The translations under genes and the position numbers were made by a program. A stretch of DNA of 64,000 bases. It comes from Bacillus pseudomycoides. Its GTDB lineage: Bacteria > Bacillota > Bacilli > Bacillales > Bacillaceae_G. Numbering within the stretch: the first letter of the stretch is position 1; each line of letters starts with the position of its first letter. The stretch is taken from contig NZ_NUQE01000026.1 in assembly GCF_002582035.1 (NCBI RefSeq), forward strand, positions 47,133-111,132, read 5' to 3'. The notes under the pieces are model-generated. The model was not told the origin of the DNA and ran no database searches. It saw nothing but the letters and a program-made list of their open reading frames with translations. This document shows, piece by piece, positions 34,048 to 42,361 of this stretch.

Positions 34048-35675
34048 GCCTCAAACACATCCTCCCATGTCAGAGCATACGGCAATTGTTTACGAATAAA
34101 ACGATTAACAGACGTTGTATAAAAAAAGTTCTCACTAAAAAAGCGTGCCGGTGTTTCTTCCATAATAATTTTTCCATCAAATAACATGATACAGTTATCC
34201 ACATATTTTGCTGCAAACTCAATATCATGCGTCGCCATAACAATTGTCGTTCCTTCTCTTTGTAATTGTTGAAACAACTTGCCCAGTTCTTCTTTCTTTC
34301 CTGGATCTAGTCCCTTTGTCGGTTCATCTAATAATAATAGATTCGGCTTCGATAGCAACACCGTACAAAGAGCAATTAATTGTTGTTCTCCACCGCTACA
34401 ATCATGCGGATGGCGATTACGAATATGCAGGATTGCAAACTTCCGAAGCATTTCTTCTACTTTTTCATTCGCTTCTCTTTTATATAATTCTTGCGCGCGG
34501 CTAAAAAGCTCGTCCCAAACAGTATCATGTGTAAAATGATAGTAAGGGTGCTGCGATACATAACCGATTTTTTTAAAGCGCTCTGTTACTTCTGTTTTAT
34601 GAATGAGCTTACCTTCCCAAATCACTTTTCCTCTGCGACATTTTTGCAACCCTGCTAAAAGTGTTAATAACGTTGATTTTCCGGTACCATTTTTCCCAAC
34701 AAGCGCTGTCCATTGTCCTTGTTTAACCGCCAACATCAAATCATTCAAAATGAACGGTCCCTGCTTTTCATATTGAAATGAAACATGTTTTGCTTGTAGT
34801 AGTACATCCTTTTTTTCTATATGCTGCGATGGTATGTCATACCGAAACTCATTTAAAATAGGATGTATTTGTTTCTGAGCATCACGCACTGTAAATGGAA
34901 CGTGTTCAGCCTTCCATTCTAAAAACAAACGTGGAATTTGCGGAATATATGGACGGAACTCTTCTACTTTCCACATTTCTAGAATTACTTCACTTGGGTT
35001 TCCGTCATAAACAATTGTACCTTCATCCATAAAAACGATTCGGTCTGCCAGAGGAACTACTTCGTCTAAACGATGTTCACTCATAATGATTGTAATTCCT
35101 AATTCTTCATGAATTCGTTTCAACAGTCCTAAAAAATCTTTTGCTGCAATTGGATCTAGCTGTGCTGTCGGTTCATCTAATAATAACAATTTAGGCTGTA
35201 AAACAAGTACAGCAGCTAAATTTACAAGCTGCTTTTGTCCTCCAGATAACGTATGTACAGATTGATGCAACATATCTTGAAACCCTAAAAAACTGATTAA
35301 TTCAGCAATTCTTTTTTGAATGACAGTTGTGTCATAACCGACATTCTCAAGAGAAAATGCAAGTTCCTGAATAACAGTATCCATCACAAGCTGACTCTCC
35401 GGATTTTGAAATACCATGCCGATTTCTTGAGCCGATAATAAATCTGGTATTGTATGTAAAGATTCCCCATCATAATACATACTGCCTTCTCTTATTCCAA
35501 TCGGGAGAAGTTCTTTTTTGAAATGTTTTAATAACGTCGTCTTGCCGCAACCGGAACGTCCTGCTAACACGACAAATTCTCCATGAGAAACAGATAAAGA
35601 TACATTACATAAAGCTGCAGACTCCTCGTCTGAATATGTAAATGAAAGCTGTTTTATTTCTGCATGCGCCACCAT
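34023..35675 (-). CDS. ECF transporter ATPase with two fused ABC domains
   Basis: 550 residues, two nucleotide-binding domains in one chain, replacing the usual EcfA1 and EcfA2. Domain 1: Walker A AGRSGCGKTTLL (about 40), signature LSGGQKQL, Walker B LLLLDEPTAQLDP. Domain 2: Walker A VGKNGTGKSTLL (about 327), signature CSGGEQQLIALC, Walker B LLLLDEPTKGLDPG. It powers import with EcfT and the S component. The ATG at 35675 is two codons after a GTG; GGAAGGGAG is six bases away. It overlaps EcfT by 22 bases. Confidence 0.95.
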   Translation of the reverse strand: MVAHAEIKQLSFTYSDEESAALCNVSLSVSHGEFVVLAGRSGCGKTTLLKHFKKELLPIGIREGSMYYDGESLHTIPDLLSAQEIGMVFQNPESQLVMDTVIQELAFSLENVGYDTTVIQKRIAELISFLGFQDMLHQSVHTLSGGQKQLVNLAAVLVLQPKLLLLDEPTAQLDPIAAKDFLGLLKRIHEELGITIIMSEHRLDEVVPLADRIVFMDEGTIVYDGNPSEVILEMWKVEEFRPYIPQIPRLFLEWKAEHVPFTVRDAQKQIHPILNEFRYDIPSQHIEKKDVLLQAKHVSFQYEKQGPFILNDLMLAVKQGQWTALVGKNGTGKSTLLTLLAGLQKCRRGKVIWEGKLIHKTEVTERFKKIGYVSQHPYYHFTHDTVWDELFSRAQELYKREANEKVEEMLRKFAILHIRNRHPHDCSGGEQQLIALCTVLLSKPNLLLLDEPTKGLDPGKKEELGKLFQQLQREGTTIVMATHDIEFAAKYVDNCIMLFDGKIIMEETPARFFSENFFYTTSVNRFIRKQLPYALTWEDVFEACPKDMLV

Positions 35676-36532
35676 AACCACTCCCTTCCTTCTACTAAAA
35701 TTGGTAGACTTATATACATTAAAAATGGAATAAATAAAAACAGATCATTTTGTTGCAAAAGGAGTGATTCTACTTTTGGATAAATCGTTAAAACACCATA
35801 TCCTATACTTACTCCAAAAAGGCAATATACAAATAAACTCACTAACAAAGTAAGGACAAACCAATCTCTATGTTCCATACGATATCGAATATATGTACTT
35901 CGTTTTGTCACTCCAAATCCTCGTGCTTGCATAGAATCAGCGGTTTGAAGGGCTTCTTCTAATGAACAAACTAATAATACTTGCAAAAGCTTCATGCCGT
36001 TCTGTGCCCTTTCTTTTAGAGAACCCGCATCCACTTGAACTCCTTTTGTCTTTTGTACAAGTGTAATATGAGTGAGACGTCTCATAAATAAAGGTACAAA
36101 GCGAACTGTAATCATTGTAAGCAATGCTACTTTCGGAGAAATACGGGAAAATAAATATAAAAACTTATGACTTGATATCATTTCATTATAAGAAGCAAAC
36201 GTAAACAAAATCACAAACAATGATAACGCCATTGTGTATCCATATGTCACTGCTTCTAATGTAATCGGATTATAACCTATATAAAATAAAATTGTACTAC
36301 CTCGGTGTGTTAATAGCGGATTTATAATTGTAATCATAAGAGCGAAAAAAAGTGAACTTGGTAACATTTTTTTTATTTTTCCACCATTACCTTGTATGAT
36401 ATTTAATATAAGAATCATACAAATTGCACCAATTAAAAAAACAGGGTGAAGACATACCATACATAGTATAATCACCCCTACATAATACAGAAAATTGACA
36501 AGTGGATGCATAGAAGAAAATGCAAGTTTCAT
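35654..36532 (-). CDS. ECF transporter transmembrane component EcfT
   Basis: 292 residues, four to six helices. The cytoplasmic coupling helices carry the family motifs: LEEALQTADSMQARGFG (A-R-G motif; about 195-212) and the earlier GMKLLQVLLVCSLEEA. This subunit links the ATPase to the S component. It begins two bases after the DUF4430 lipoprotein gene stop and overlaps the ATPase gene. Confidence 0.9.
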   Translation of the reverse strand: MKLAFSSMHPLVNFLYYVGVIILCMVCLHPVFLIGAICMILILNIIQGNGGKIKKMLPSSLFFALMITIINPLLTHRGSTILFYIGYNPITLEAVTYGYTMALSLFVILFTFASYNEMISSHKFLYLFSRISPKVALLTMITVRFVPLFMRRLTHITLVQKTKGVQVDAGSLKERAQNGMKLLQVLLVCSLEEALQTADSMQARGFGVTKRSTYIRYRMEHRDWFVLTLLVSLFVYCLFGVSIGYGVLTIYPKVESLLLQQNDLFLFIPFLMYISLPILVEGREWLWWRMQK

Positions 36533-36534
36533 TA

Positions 36535-37314
36535 CTACTTACCAATGTCCTTCCCTGAATCTTTTGTATATAACCATTCAACTTTATCTCCTTGTTTGAC
36601 TTTATGTCTACCAGCACTTTCATTTATAACTACACCGTTAACACGATACATCCAACCACTTAGATCACCTTTATCTTTTTCATACAAATTATTAATCCCA
36701 CGAACATATATACTGCTCCCAGAACCGATATATTCCATTTGAATGCCCTTTTGCTTCATTGTACGAGCTAATACTTTAAAAACAGTATCTCCCTCTTGAA
36801 GCTCTACTTCCGTCCCCCCTAAGATTGTGCTTTGATCATCACGTACTGATAACGTAACCGTCTTTACCTCTGGTTTTGGTTCCGGTTTTGGCTCTGGGGC
36901 AGGTTGTACTGGTGAAGGAGTCCCTTCAGAATGGACCTGTGTCGACTGTTGGTTTTCAGATGTTTGTTGTGTATTTTCCTGCTTCGGTGTTTCTTTCGGT
37001 TCATTTACAACTTTGGATTTTTCTTGGGATTGTGTTTTGTTCTCTTGATTTTGTGGTTGTTCTGTGTTTTGTTCTTGATTTTGTGATTGTTCTGCGTTTT
37101 GTTTTTGCGCTAGATTCTGTTCGATAGATTTTGAATCTGCAGATTTCTCTTCTTGTTTCTGTTCTTCTGAAGATTGTTGTTCCTGTTTCTGTTCTTCTTT
37201 TTGCTCTGTTTGTTTTGCGGCTGTTTTTTTATCTGTCTTTACCTCATTTTGACTACACCCAGTGATAAAACTAAGTGAGAAAACAAACAACACAAGCCAT
37301 TTCAGCATTTTCAT
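36535..37314 (-). CDS. DUF4430 lipoprotein with Gln/Glu-rich stalk
   Basis: 259 residues. Lipobox FITGC (Cys near 20) after a short hydrophobic signal marks a membrane lipoprotein. A long disordered stalk follows (about 25-150), rich in E, Q, K, N, with imperfect repeats of the EQPQNQE kind and a PEPKPEPKPE run. The C-terminal DUF4430 domain (about 152-255) has GDTVFKVLARTMKQKGI, GSGSSIYVRGI and GWMYRVNGV. In vertebrate transcobalamin the DUF4430-type domain forms the beta half that closes over cobalamin. Here it would present ligand near the ECF transporter. Confidence 0.85.
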   Translation of the reverse strand: MKMLKWLVLFVFSLSFITGCSQNEVKTDKKTAAKQTEQKEEQKQEQQSSEEQKQEEKSADSKSIEQNLAQKQNAEQSQNQEQNTEQPQNQENKTQSQEKSKVVNEPKETPKQENTQQTSENQQSTQVHSEGTPSPVQPAPEPKPEPKPEVKTVTLSVRDDQSTILGGTEVELQEGDTVFKVLARTMKQKGIQMEYIGSGSSIYVRGINNLYEKDKGDLSGWMYRVNGVVINESAGRHKVKQGDKVEWLYTKDSGKDIGK

Positions 37315-37336
37315 AATTTCTCACACCTTTCTCAAT

Positions 37337-37368
37337 AAAATTAGGAGCAAATATTTGCTCCTAATTTT
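37337..37368 (-). terminator. Terminator or attenuator between the wall protein and lipoprotein genes
   Basis: AAAATTAGGAGCAAATATTTGCTCCTAATTTT is self-complementary over 16 bases per side. It begins two bases past the stop, so the first gene is expected to be made in excess over the transporter genes. Confidence 0.85.
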
Positions 37369-37369
37369 G

Positions 37370-39019
37370 TCAAGCTGCTTTTCTTCTCCATAATACATAT
37401 GCAGCGCCAATGCACAGTACGCCAAATGCAGCTGGCCTAGCAGTATTTAATCCAGACATACCTGTTTCTGGTAAACTACGTTTTTCTACTTTCGCTTCCT
37501 TTTGTACAACTTGGTCTTCCGAAGCCACAACAGGCTGTTTATCCGCTTGCTTTTGCTGTTCCTCTGTTACAGGTTGATTATCACTAGTTGGTTGTTTTGG
37601 CTCTTCCGTTGAGTTATTCCCTTCATTGGTTGATGTTGAAGCTTTTGTCCAATCGAAAATAGAACCTTTACCATTTAAATAGTTCTTATACTGAACAAGT
37701 GCTAACATCGCTTGTTCAGTTGCCATGCTATCTGCCTCAGTATCAGTTGGCAACCATTTAAATCCACCATTCTCTAATTGATAAGATAGTAAATTTTGCA
37801 CCGCATTATAATTATTTTTTGTATATGTAGTACTTGTTGGGTCTATGCCAGCTGCTGCAAGTCCAAGAACAACTTCTGCTACACTGTTAGCATTTTCTAC
37901 ACCCCCGGATGTAAATCCACCTTTATCTGTCTGTGTACTCGCTAAATATTGCTTCGCTTTTTCTAATGCTTGCTTTACTTCCGCTTGATCTTGATATGGT
38001 GCTAATGCTGGGAAAACCATGCCAGTTACATCCGCATCACTTGGTTCCTCTAATTTTCCCCTATACGCCCATCCGCCATCTGTATGTTGTGATTTTAAAA
38101 TTGCATTTACTAATGTATCGCGGTTCCACTTCGCGTTAGCTGGCACATCATATTTTTTTGTATCTAATGCAAGTAAACTAAAAATATATCCTGTAATAGA
38201 ATCTATTTTCTCAGAGCTATATAATTTTGAAATTAAGTTATTGCTAGCAATATTTGTTGGATCACCATCGACCGCTGAAACTGCTAAAATTGTACGTGCT
38301 AACTCAGTGGAAGAAAAGCTGTCCTTTTCTTTTATACGCTCTGCTAATGATTGTAAATAGTTTGATTTCATCTCTTTAGAAACTTCTTGACCTGATTGAG
38401 CTAGACCAATCACTACCCAGTCACTATCTATACCATCTTTCATCATCTTTTGTGCAGTTTTTACAATTGCTTCATCAACTTGCTTTGTTAGATCACCCTT
38501 TGTAGGTTCTTGTGGTTTTGTTGTATCAGGTTTATCTGTACCTGGTTTATCTGTATCAGGCTGTTTCTTACATGTACCATGTTCATCTAACACTTGCTGT
38601 AAAGTTTGTTGACTCATATTGTTCCAGTCTGAAACAAAACGATAAGCCACAACATCTCCAGCTTCTAGCTTATAGCTATCTGCCCCAACCATCGGTGATT
38701 TGTTATTCACTTCATAAGACCAACCGCTCGTTTCACCAGCCATTAATCCATCTATGCCTTTCACGTATACACCATAATTCGTGTTTTCTGCCGTTACTTT
38801 ACTGCCCATTTCTTTTTGTAGTAAACTATAGGCTGTTTCTCCATCTTGAATTGCAACTTCTTTTGGACATAGCATAATTCCTTTTTGTGAATCTCCAACA
38901 ATTGCTAATGTTGCTGTTTTACCTTCAGCAAAAGCAATATGTACAGTGTTTGCAAATGACAAGAAAACTAATGCAATTGTCATGAATGACATGAATAACC
39001 ATTTTTTCATGTTTGCCAT
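37370..39019 (-). CDS. LPXTG wall-anchored protein with DUF4430 and alpha/alpha-barrel (transcobalamin-like) domains
   Basis: 549 residues. Signal peptide (about 1-33). DUF4430 domain (about 35-135) with DGETAYSLLQKEMG, YGVYVKGIDGL, SGWSYEVNN and LEAGDVVAYRF. Linker of TDKPDT-type repeats. A large helical domain (about 175-470) has prenyltransferase/squalene-cyclase-like repeats: DGGWAY, KGGFTSGG and NGGFKWLP each after an HTDG/DKG-type turn. A charged linker leads to LPETG, a hydrophobic helix and RRKAA, so sortase links it to peptidoglycan. Human intrinsic factor and transcobalamin combine the same two folds in the opposite order; together with the ECF genes next door this suggests a corrinoid catcher. 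Start at 39019 follows GGGGAGG. Confidence 0.85.
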   Translation of the reverse strand: MANMKKWLFMSFMTIALVFLSFANTVHIAFAEGKTATLAIVGDSQKGIMLCPKEVAIQDGETAYSLLQKEMGSKVTAENTNYGVYVKGIDGLMAGETSGWSYEVNNKSPMVGADSYKLEAGDVVAYRFVSDWNNMSQQTLQQVLDEHGTCKKQPDTDKPGTDKPDTTKPQEPTKGDLTKQVDEAIVKTAQKMMKDGIDSDWVVIGLAQSGQEVSKEMKSNYLQSLAERIKEKDSFSSTELARTILAVSAVDGDPTNIASNNLISKLYSSEKIDSITGYIFSLLALDTKKYDVPANAKWNRDTLVNAILKSQHTDGGWAYRGKLEEPSDADVTGMVFPALAPYQDQAEVKQALEKAKQYLASTQTDKGGFTSGGVENANSVAEVVLGLAAAGIDPTSTTYTKNNYNAVQNLLSYQLENGGFKWLPTDTEADSMATEQAMLALVQYKNYLNGKGSIFDWTKASTSTNEGNNSTEEPKQPTSDNQPVTEEQQKQADKQPVVASEDQVVQKEAKVEKRSLPETGMSGLNTARPAAFGVLCIGAAYVLWRRKAA

Positions 39020-39300
39020 ATTATATATTCCTCCCCTTCCTAAAAATCGCATAAAAAAATACCCACAAGGGGCGCGCATAAACTCGCTTCAAACAAGCGT
39101 TCAATGGACGCACAGCACCTCTATCTCAGTAAGTTGTTGTATTTGCATAGGTAAGGTACCCAGCTTATAAAACAATAACTTTTTGCATCCTCCGATGAAA
39201 AATGTAAAAAGTCTTCTCATTTACATTAGCGAAATAACATAGGGCTTCCGCCAAAATTCTTCTTTTTTACATAGTGAAATGTTATGATCCTATATAATTC
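39020..39300 (-). promoter_or_regulatory. Structured leader of the ECF/wall-protein operon, class unknown
   Basis: About 280 bases upstream of the wall-protein gene. On the minus strand it has a GAGATAGAGGTGC run (39112-39126 area), a CGCTT-GTTTG-AAGCG hairpin (39085-39099), a GGTGC/GCGCC closing pair and then GTGGGTATTTTTTTA. The B12 box, GCCACTG core and GGTGAA elements of a cobalamin riboswitch were looked for and not found. The GATAGAGGTGC start resembles a lysine riboswitch opening, but the rest of that consensus is absent. Confidence 0.35.
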
Positions 39301-39478
39301 ACAATATTACAAAATTCTGTACTATTTTACTATTTTTATATTTTTTTGTCTATCATTTCTCATATTTACCTTTTAAGAATACCAATATTCTTGTAACTCT
39401 CTTTTTAAATCCTTATATTGATGGGCTATCTGAAAATATTTCTAGCATTATTTACATTCGAATTTCCTTTTCTTCACA
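39301..39478. other. AT-rich gap
   Basis: Between the leader and the RraA-like gene; no gene or strong hairpin seen. It probably contains the promoter of the ECF operon. Confidence 0.5.
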
Positions 39479-39964
39479 TCATGACTGATGATGAAGTGCT
39501 GTTTTACATACAATCACACCATCTTCATCAACGTAAACATAATCTCCTGGAATCCAAGAAACTTCTCCAAAGGACACAGGAATACTTGCCTCTCCATTCC
39601 CTTCTTTCACGCTTTGCTTTGGCATCGTTGTAATCGCTAAAATACCGAGCTCAATTTTACTAAGCTCTACACAATCACGAACACAGCCATATATAATAAT
39701 ACCTGCTAAATTTCGTTCCTTTGCAATGTTTGCTAAATTATCACCAAGCAGTGCACAATTTGTTGAGCCTTCTCCGTCCACAACTAATACTGTACCCTCA
39801 GGTAACGTTTCTAGCGCTTTCTTCACAAGTACATTATCATCTTTTACTTTCACTGTTGCAATTTTTCCGTGAAACTGTTTTTTCTTTCCATATGATTGAA
39901 ATAGAGGCTTACATACTTGCACTTCAGTTTCATATGCATCATAAAGATCAGTTGTTCTCCACAT
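39479..39964 (-). CDS. RraA-family protein (HMG aldolase-like)
   Basis: 161 residues. The segment [40 protein letters not shown] (given in part: ALLGDNLA and GCVRD) is the family core, with [13 protein letters not shown] at the end. Two possible roles are known: RNase E inhibitor in enterobacteria, and 4-hydroxy-4-methyl-2-oxoglutarate aldolase elsewhere. RNase E is absent from Bacillus, and the aldolase residues G-x-x-R-D are present, so an aldolase or decarboxylase is more likely. It is divergent from ybaK. Confidence 0.85.
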   Translation of the reverse strand: MWRTTDLYDAYETEVQVCKPLFQSYGKKKQFHGKIATVKVKDDNVLVKKALETLPEGTVLVVDGEGSTNCALLGDNLANIAKERNLAGIIIYGCVRDCVELSKIELGILAITTMPKQSVKEGNGEASIPVSFGEVSWIPGDYVYVDEDGVIVCKTALHHQS

Positions 39965-40085
39965 CTTTTTCCCTCTTTCCTTTTCAAAATATATGTTACA
40001 TATTCTTGTCCTTTCTCATTTTCCCTGTCTTATTTTGCAAAAATTTGTATACTAAAAATAAGAAACAAAAAAGGAAGTGTAGAAA

Positions 40086-40559
40086 ATGAGTAGTAAAACA
40101 AACGCTTGTCGTTTATTAGATAAGCACAAAATGCCATATACAATGCATGAATATGAGTGGGATGAAGAAAATTTAGATGCAAAACATGTTGCTGAACAAG
40201 TGGATTTACAATTAGAGCAAGTCTTCAAAACCCTCGTCCTTCGCGGAGATAAAACTGGGGTAATTATGGCTTGTATACCTTCACATAAAGAACTCAATTT
40301 AAAAGCATTAGCGTCTGCAAGTAAAAATAAAAAGGTAGAAATGGTGCTAATGAAGGAAATACTAGGATTAACAGGATACATACGCGGTGGTGTTTCACCT
40401 CTTGGCGTGAAAAAAAATTATCCGCTCTTTATTGACGAATCTGCTGCAAATTTAAACCCAATTAGCATAAGCGCTGGGAAAAGAGGCTTACAAATCTTTA
40501 TTAATGGTGCAGACTTTATTAAAATAAGTAATGGAACACTTACATCTATTACTTCATGA
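40086..40559 (+). CDS. ybaK: YbaK/EbsC-type Cys-tRNA(Pro) deacylase
   Basis: 157 residues, usual length. Motifs KTLVLRGDKTG, ACIPSHKELNLKALA, GYIRGGVSPLG (substrate loop with GGVSPLG) and the conserved Lys near 45 are those of the trans-editing deacylase that clears Cys from mischarged tRNA(Pro). GAAGTG with AAAAGGAAG precedes the ATG. Followed by a terminator. Confidence 0.9.
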   Translation: MSSKTNACRLLDKHKMPYTMHEYEWDEENLDAKHVAEQVDLQLEQVFKTLVLRGDKTGVIMACIPSHKELNLKALASASKNKKVEMVLMKEILGLTGYIRGGVSPLGVKKNYPLFIDESAANLNPISISAGKRGLQIFINGADFIKISNGTLTSITS

Positions 40560-40561
40560 AA

Positions 40562-40590
40562 AATCTGTCTCATACATGAGGCAGATTTTT
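40562..40590 (+). terminator. Terminator after ybaK
   Basis: AATCTG-CTCAT / ATGAG-CAGATT arms with one mismatch, then TTTTT. Confidence 0.85.
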
Positions 40591-40610
40591 CATTCTCACT
40601 ACATTTCTTA

Positions 40611-40666
40611 ATAAAGTGAAACTTCCATCAGTGAGCAACTTACTGCCCGCTAGCAGCGAAAATAAA
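40611..40666 (+). repeat. Short deleted bcr1-like copy
   Basis: ATAAAGTGAAACTTCCATCAGTGAG joined to CAACTTACTGCCCGCTAGCAG and a closing ATAAA: the two ends of the element with about 100 bases missing. Confidence 0.75.
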
Positions 40667-40672
40667 AATTAT

Positions 40673-40701
40673 TTGATAATTCAAACTAAGTTTGGTATGA
40701 T
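40673..40701 (+). promoter_or_regulatory. Promoter of the leader peptide-hisS transcript
   Basis: TTGATA (40673-40678), 17 bases, TATGAT (40696-40701). It lies 7 bases past the end of the deleted repeat, so it is separate from ybaK. Confidence 0.8.
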
Positions 40702-40728
40702 ATAAAAAAATTTAAGGAGAGATTGCTT

Positions 40729-40773
40729 ATGTTAAATCGTAATACTTCTTTCCAACTTCATCATCGTACATAA
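40729..40773 (+). CDS. Leader peptide with adjacent His codons, ahead of a HisRS gene
   Basis: A 14-residue frame (MLNRNTSFQLHHRT) preceded by AAGGAGAG at seven bases. The two His codons (40759-40764) lie next to each other near the end. Three hairpins follow before hisS. Position and codons suggest a transcription attenuator that responds to charged tRNA(His), though two His codons are few for this type. No homologue is assigned. Confidence 0.6.
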   Translation: MLNRNTSFQLHHRT

Positions 40774-40784
40774 CGCCTTGTATC

Positions 40785-40835
40785 CGAAGAATTTTTTCTT
40801 CGTGGGTACAGGGCTATTCCTGGTTACCCACGAAG
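40785..40835 (+). promoter_or_regulatory. Mutually exclusive hairpins in the hisS leader
   Basis: Hairpin 1 pairs CGAAGAA with TTCTTCG (40785-40802). Hairpin 2 pairs CTTCGTGGGTA with TACCCACGAAG (40798-40835) and shares the TTCTTCG segment, so the two exclude each other. The 3' arm of hairpin 2 (TACCCAC) can also pair with GTGGGTA in the terminator 5' arm. Confidence 0.65.
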
Positions 40836-40842
40836 CGACTAT

Positions 40843-40880
40843 AAAGCTATGTGGGTATTTTTATACCTACATAGCTTTTT
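40843..40880 (+). terminator. Leader terminator upstream of hisS
   Basis: AAAGCTATGTGGGTAT / ATACCTACATAGCTTT arms with one mismatch around TTTT, then TTTTTATTTC. It lies 15-25 bases before the hisS ribosome site, so it must be read through for expression. Confidence 0.85.
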
Positions 40881-40904
40881 TTATTTCAAAAAGGAGTGAT
40901 AAAC

Positions 40905-42203
40905 ATGAACTTACAAAATGTAAAAGGAACGAAAGACTATTTACCAGAAGAACAAGTGCTGCGTAATACAATTAAACGAACTTGTGAAGAAACATTTGAA
41001 ACTTACGGTTGTAAACCATTAGAAACACCTATTTTGAATATGTATGATTTAATGGCTTATAAATATGGAGGAGGTGCTGAGATTTTAAAGGAAATGTATA
41101 CCCTACGTGACCAAGGAGATCGTGAACTTGCACTGCGTTACGATTTAACAATTCCTTTCGCAAAAGTTGTAGCTATGAATCCAGAAATTCGTCTTCCGTT
41201 TAAACGTTATGAAATTGGGAAAGTATTTCGTAATGGCCCAATTAAACAAGGAAGATTTCGAGAGTTTATACAGTGCGATGTAGATATTGTTGGAGTTGAA
41301 TCCGTTATAGCAGAAGCAGAATTAATGGTAATGGCTCTCGACATATTTAAAAAATTAAGCCTAGACGTAACTATTCAATATAACAACCGAAAGCTATTAA
41401 TAGGCATATTACAAGCTATTCAAATACCCGAATCACAAATACAAGATGCTATTTTATCTGTAGATAAACTTGAGAAAATCGGCATTGAAGGTGTAAGAAA
41501 TGATTTAATAAATCGAGGAATACAAAGTGAAACGATTAGTAGATTATGTAAGACGTTGGAAACATGTATGTCTATGCAGCTCTCTCAGTTTGATAAGGTA
41601 TTCTCTAATCCACTTGTAAAGGAAGGAGTTACTGAACTCCAAGAACTTGAGCAATATTTAATTGCACTTGGAGTTGAATCTAATACAGTATTTTCCCCTT
41701 TTCTCGCAAGAGGTCTCACAATGTATACAGGAACGATTTATGAAATCTTTTTAACTGATGGCAGTATTACCTCTAGTATTGGCAGCGGTGGTCGCTATGA
41801 TAATATTATCGGTGCATTTCGAGGCGATAATAAATCTTATCCAACAGTTGGAATTTCATTTGGTTTAGACGTCATTTATACTGCTCTTATACAAAAAGAA
41901 CGTGCCTCCTCTTCTGTCGATATCTTTGTCATTCCACTCGGAACGCAGGCAAAATGTTTAAAAATAGCACACACATTGCGAACAAATGAAAATTTAAAAG
42001 TAGAACTTGAACTAACAAATCGTAAATTAAAACGCGCCCTTAACTATGCAAACAAAGAAAACATTCCGTATGTACTTATTGTTGGTGAAGAAGAAATAAA
42101 TAACAATGTAGCTGTTTTACGAAATATGAAGGAAGGAACTGAACAAACTATACCTCTTTCTTGTATTGAAAATGGCACGTTAAAACAATATTTATATCGT
42201 TAA
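40905..42203 (+). CDS. hisS: Histidyl-tRNA synthetase paralogue
   Basis: 432 residues, class II synthetase. Motif 1 region VLRNTIKRTCEETFETYGCKPLETP, motif 2 YEIGKVFRNGPIKQGRFREFIQCDVDIVG, motif 3 GGRYDNIIGAF and ISFGLDVIYTAL, then the anticodon-binding domain (about 330-430; VFIPLGTQA-like FVIPLGTQAKCLKIA). The histidine-specific motif reads RGLTMYTGTIYE where RGLDYYTGTVFE is usual, and GGGRYDG is GSGGRYDN; the catalytic Arg and second Tyr stay. It is probably a second HisRS copy in addition to the housekeeping one (inference). Start at 40905 follows AAAGGAG. Confidence 0.9.
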   Translation: MNLQNVKGTKDYLPEEQVLRNTIKRTCEETFETYGCKPLETPILNMYDLMAYKYGGGAEILKEMYTLRDQGDRELALRYDLTIPFAKVVAMNPEIRLPFKRYEIGKVFRNGPIKQGRFREFIQCDVDIVGVESVIAEAELMVMALDIFKKLSLDVTIQYNNRKLLIGILQAIQIPESQIQDAILSVDKLEKIGIEGVRNDLINRGIQSETISRLCKTLETCMSMQLSQFDKVFSNPLVKEGVTELQELEQYLIALGVESNTVFSPFLARGLTMYTGTIYEIFLTDGSITSSIGSGGRYDNIIGAFRGDNKSYPTVGISFGLDVIYTALIQKERASSSVDIFVIPLGTQAKCLKIAHTLRTNENLKVELELTNRKLKRALNYANKENIPYVLIVGEEEINNNVAVLRNMKEGTEQTIPLSCIENGTLKQYLYR

Positions 42204-42272
42204 TCGAACCAATCCGCACATACCATATTTTTTATTAAAAAGTTGCGTTATGTATTTGTTGCAACTAATCAT

Positions 42273-42311
42273 AAAAGGAGAAACGTACACATCTGCTACG
42301 TTTCTCCTTTT
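42273..42311. terminator. Bidirectional terminator between hisS and the lipoprotein gene
   Basis: AAAAGGAGAAACGTA / TACGTTTCTCCTTTT perfect 15-base arms; A and T ends suit both converging transcripts. Confidence 0.9.
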
Positions 42312-42361
42312 ATTACGTTGGTTATATATAAGAGAAGATTTATTTTCGATTTCATTTTCTA

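Noticed and set aside
39020-39300. Cobalamin riboswitch
   Set aside because: The B12 box and conserved core sequences could not be found on either strand; only generic hairpins are seen.
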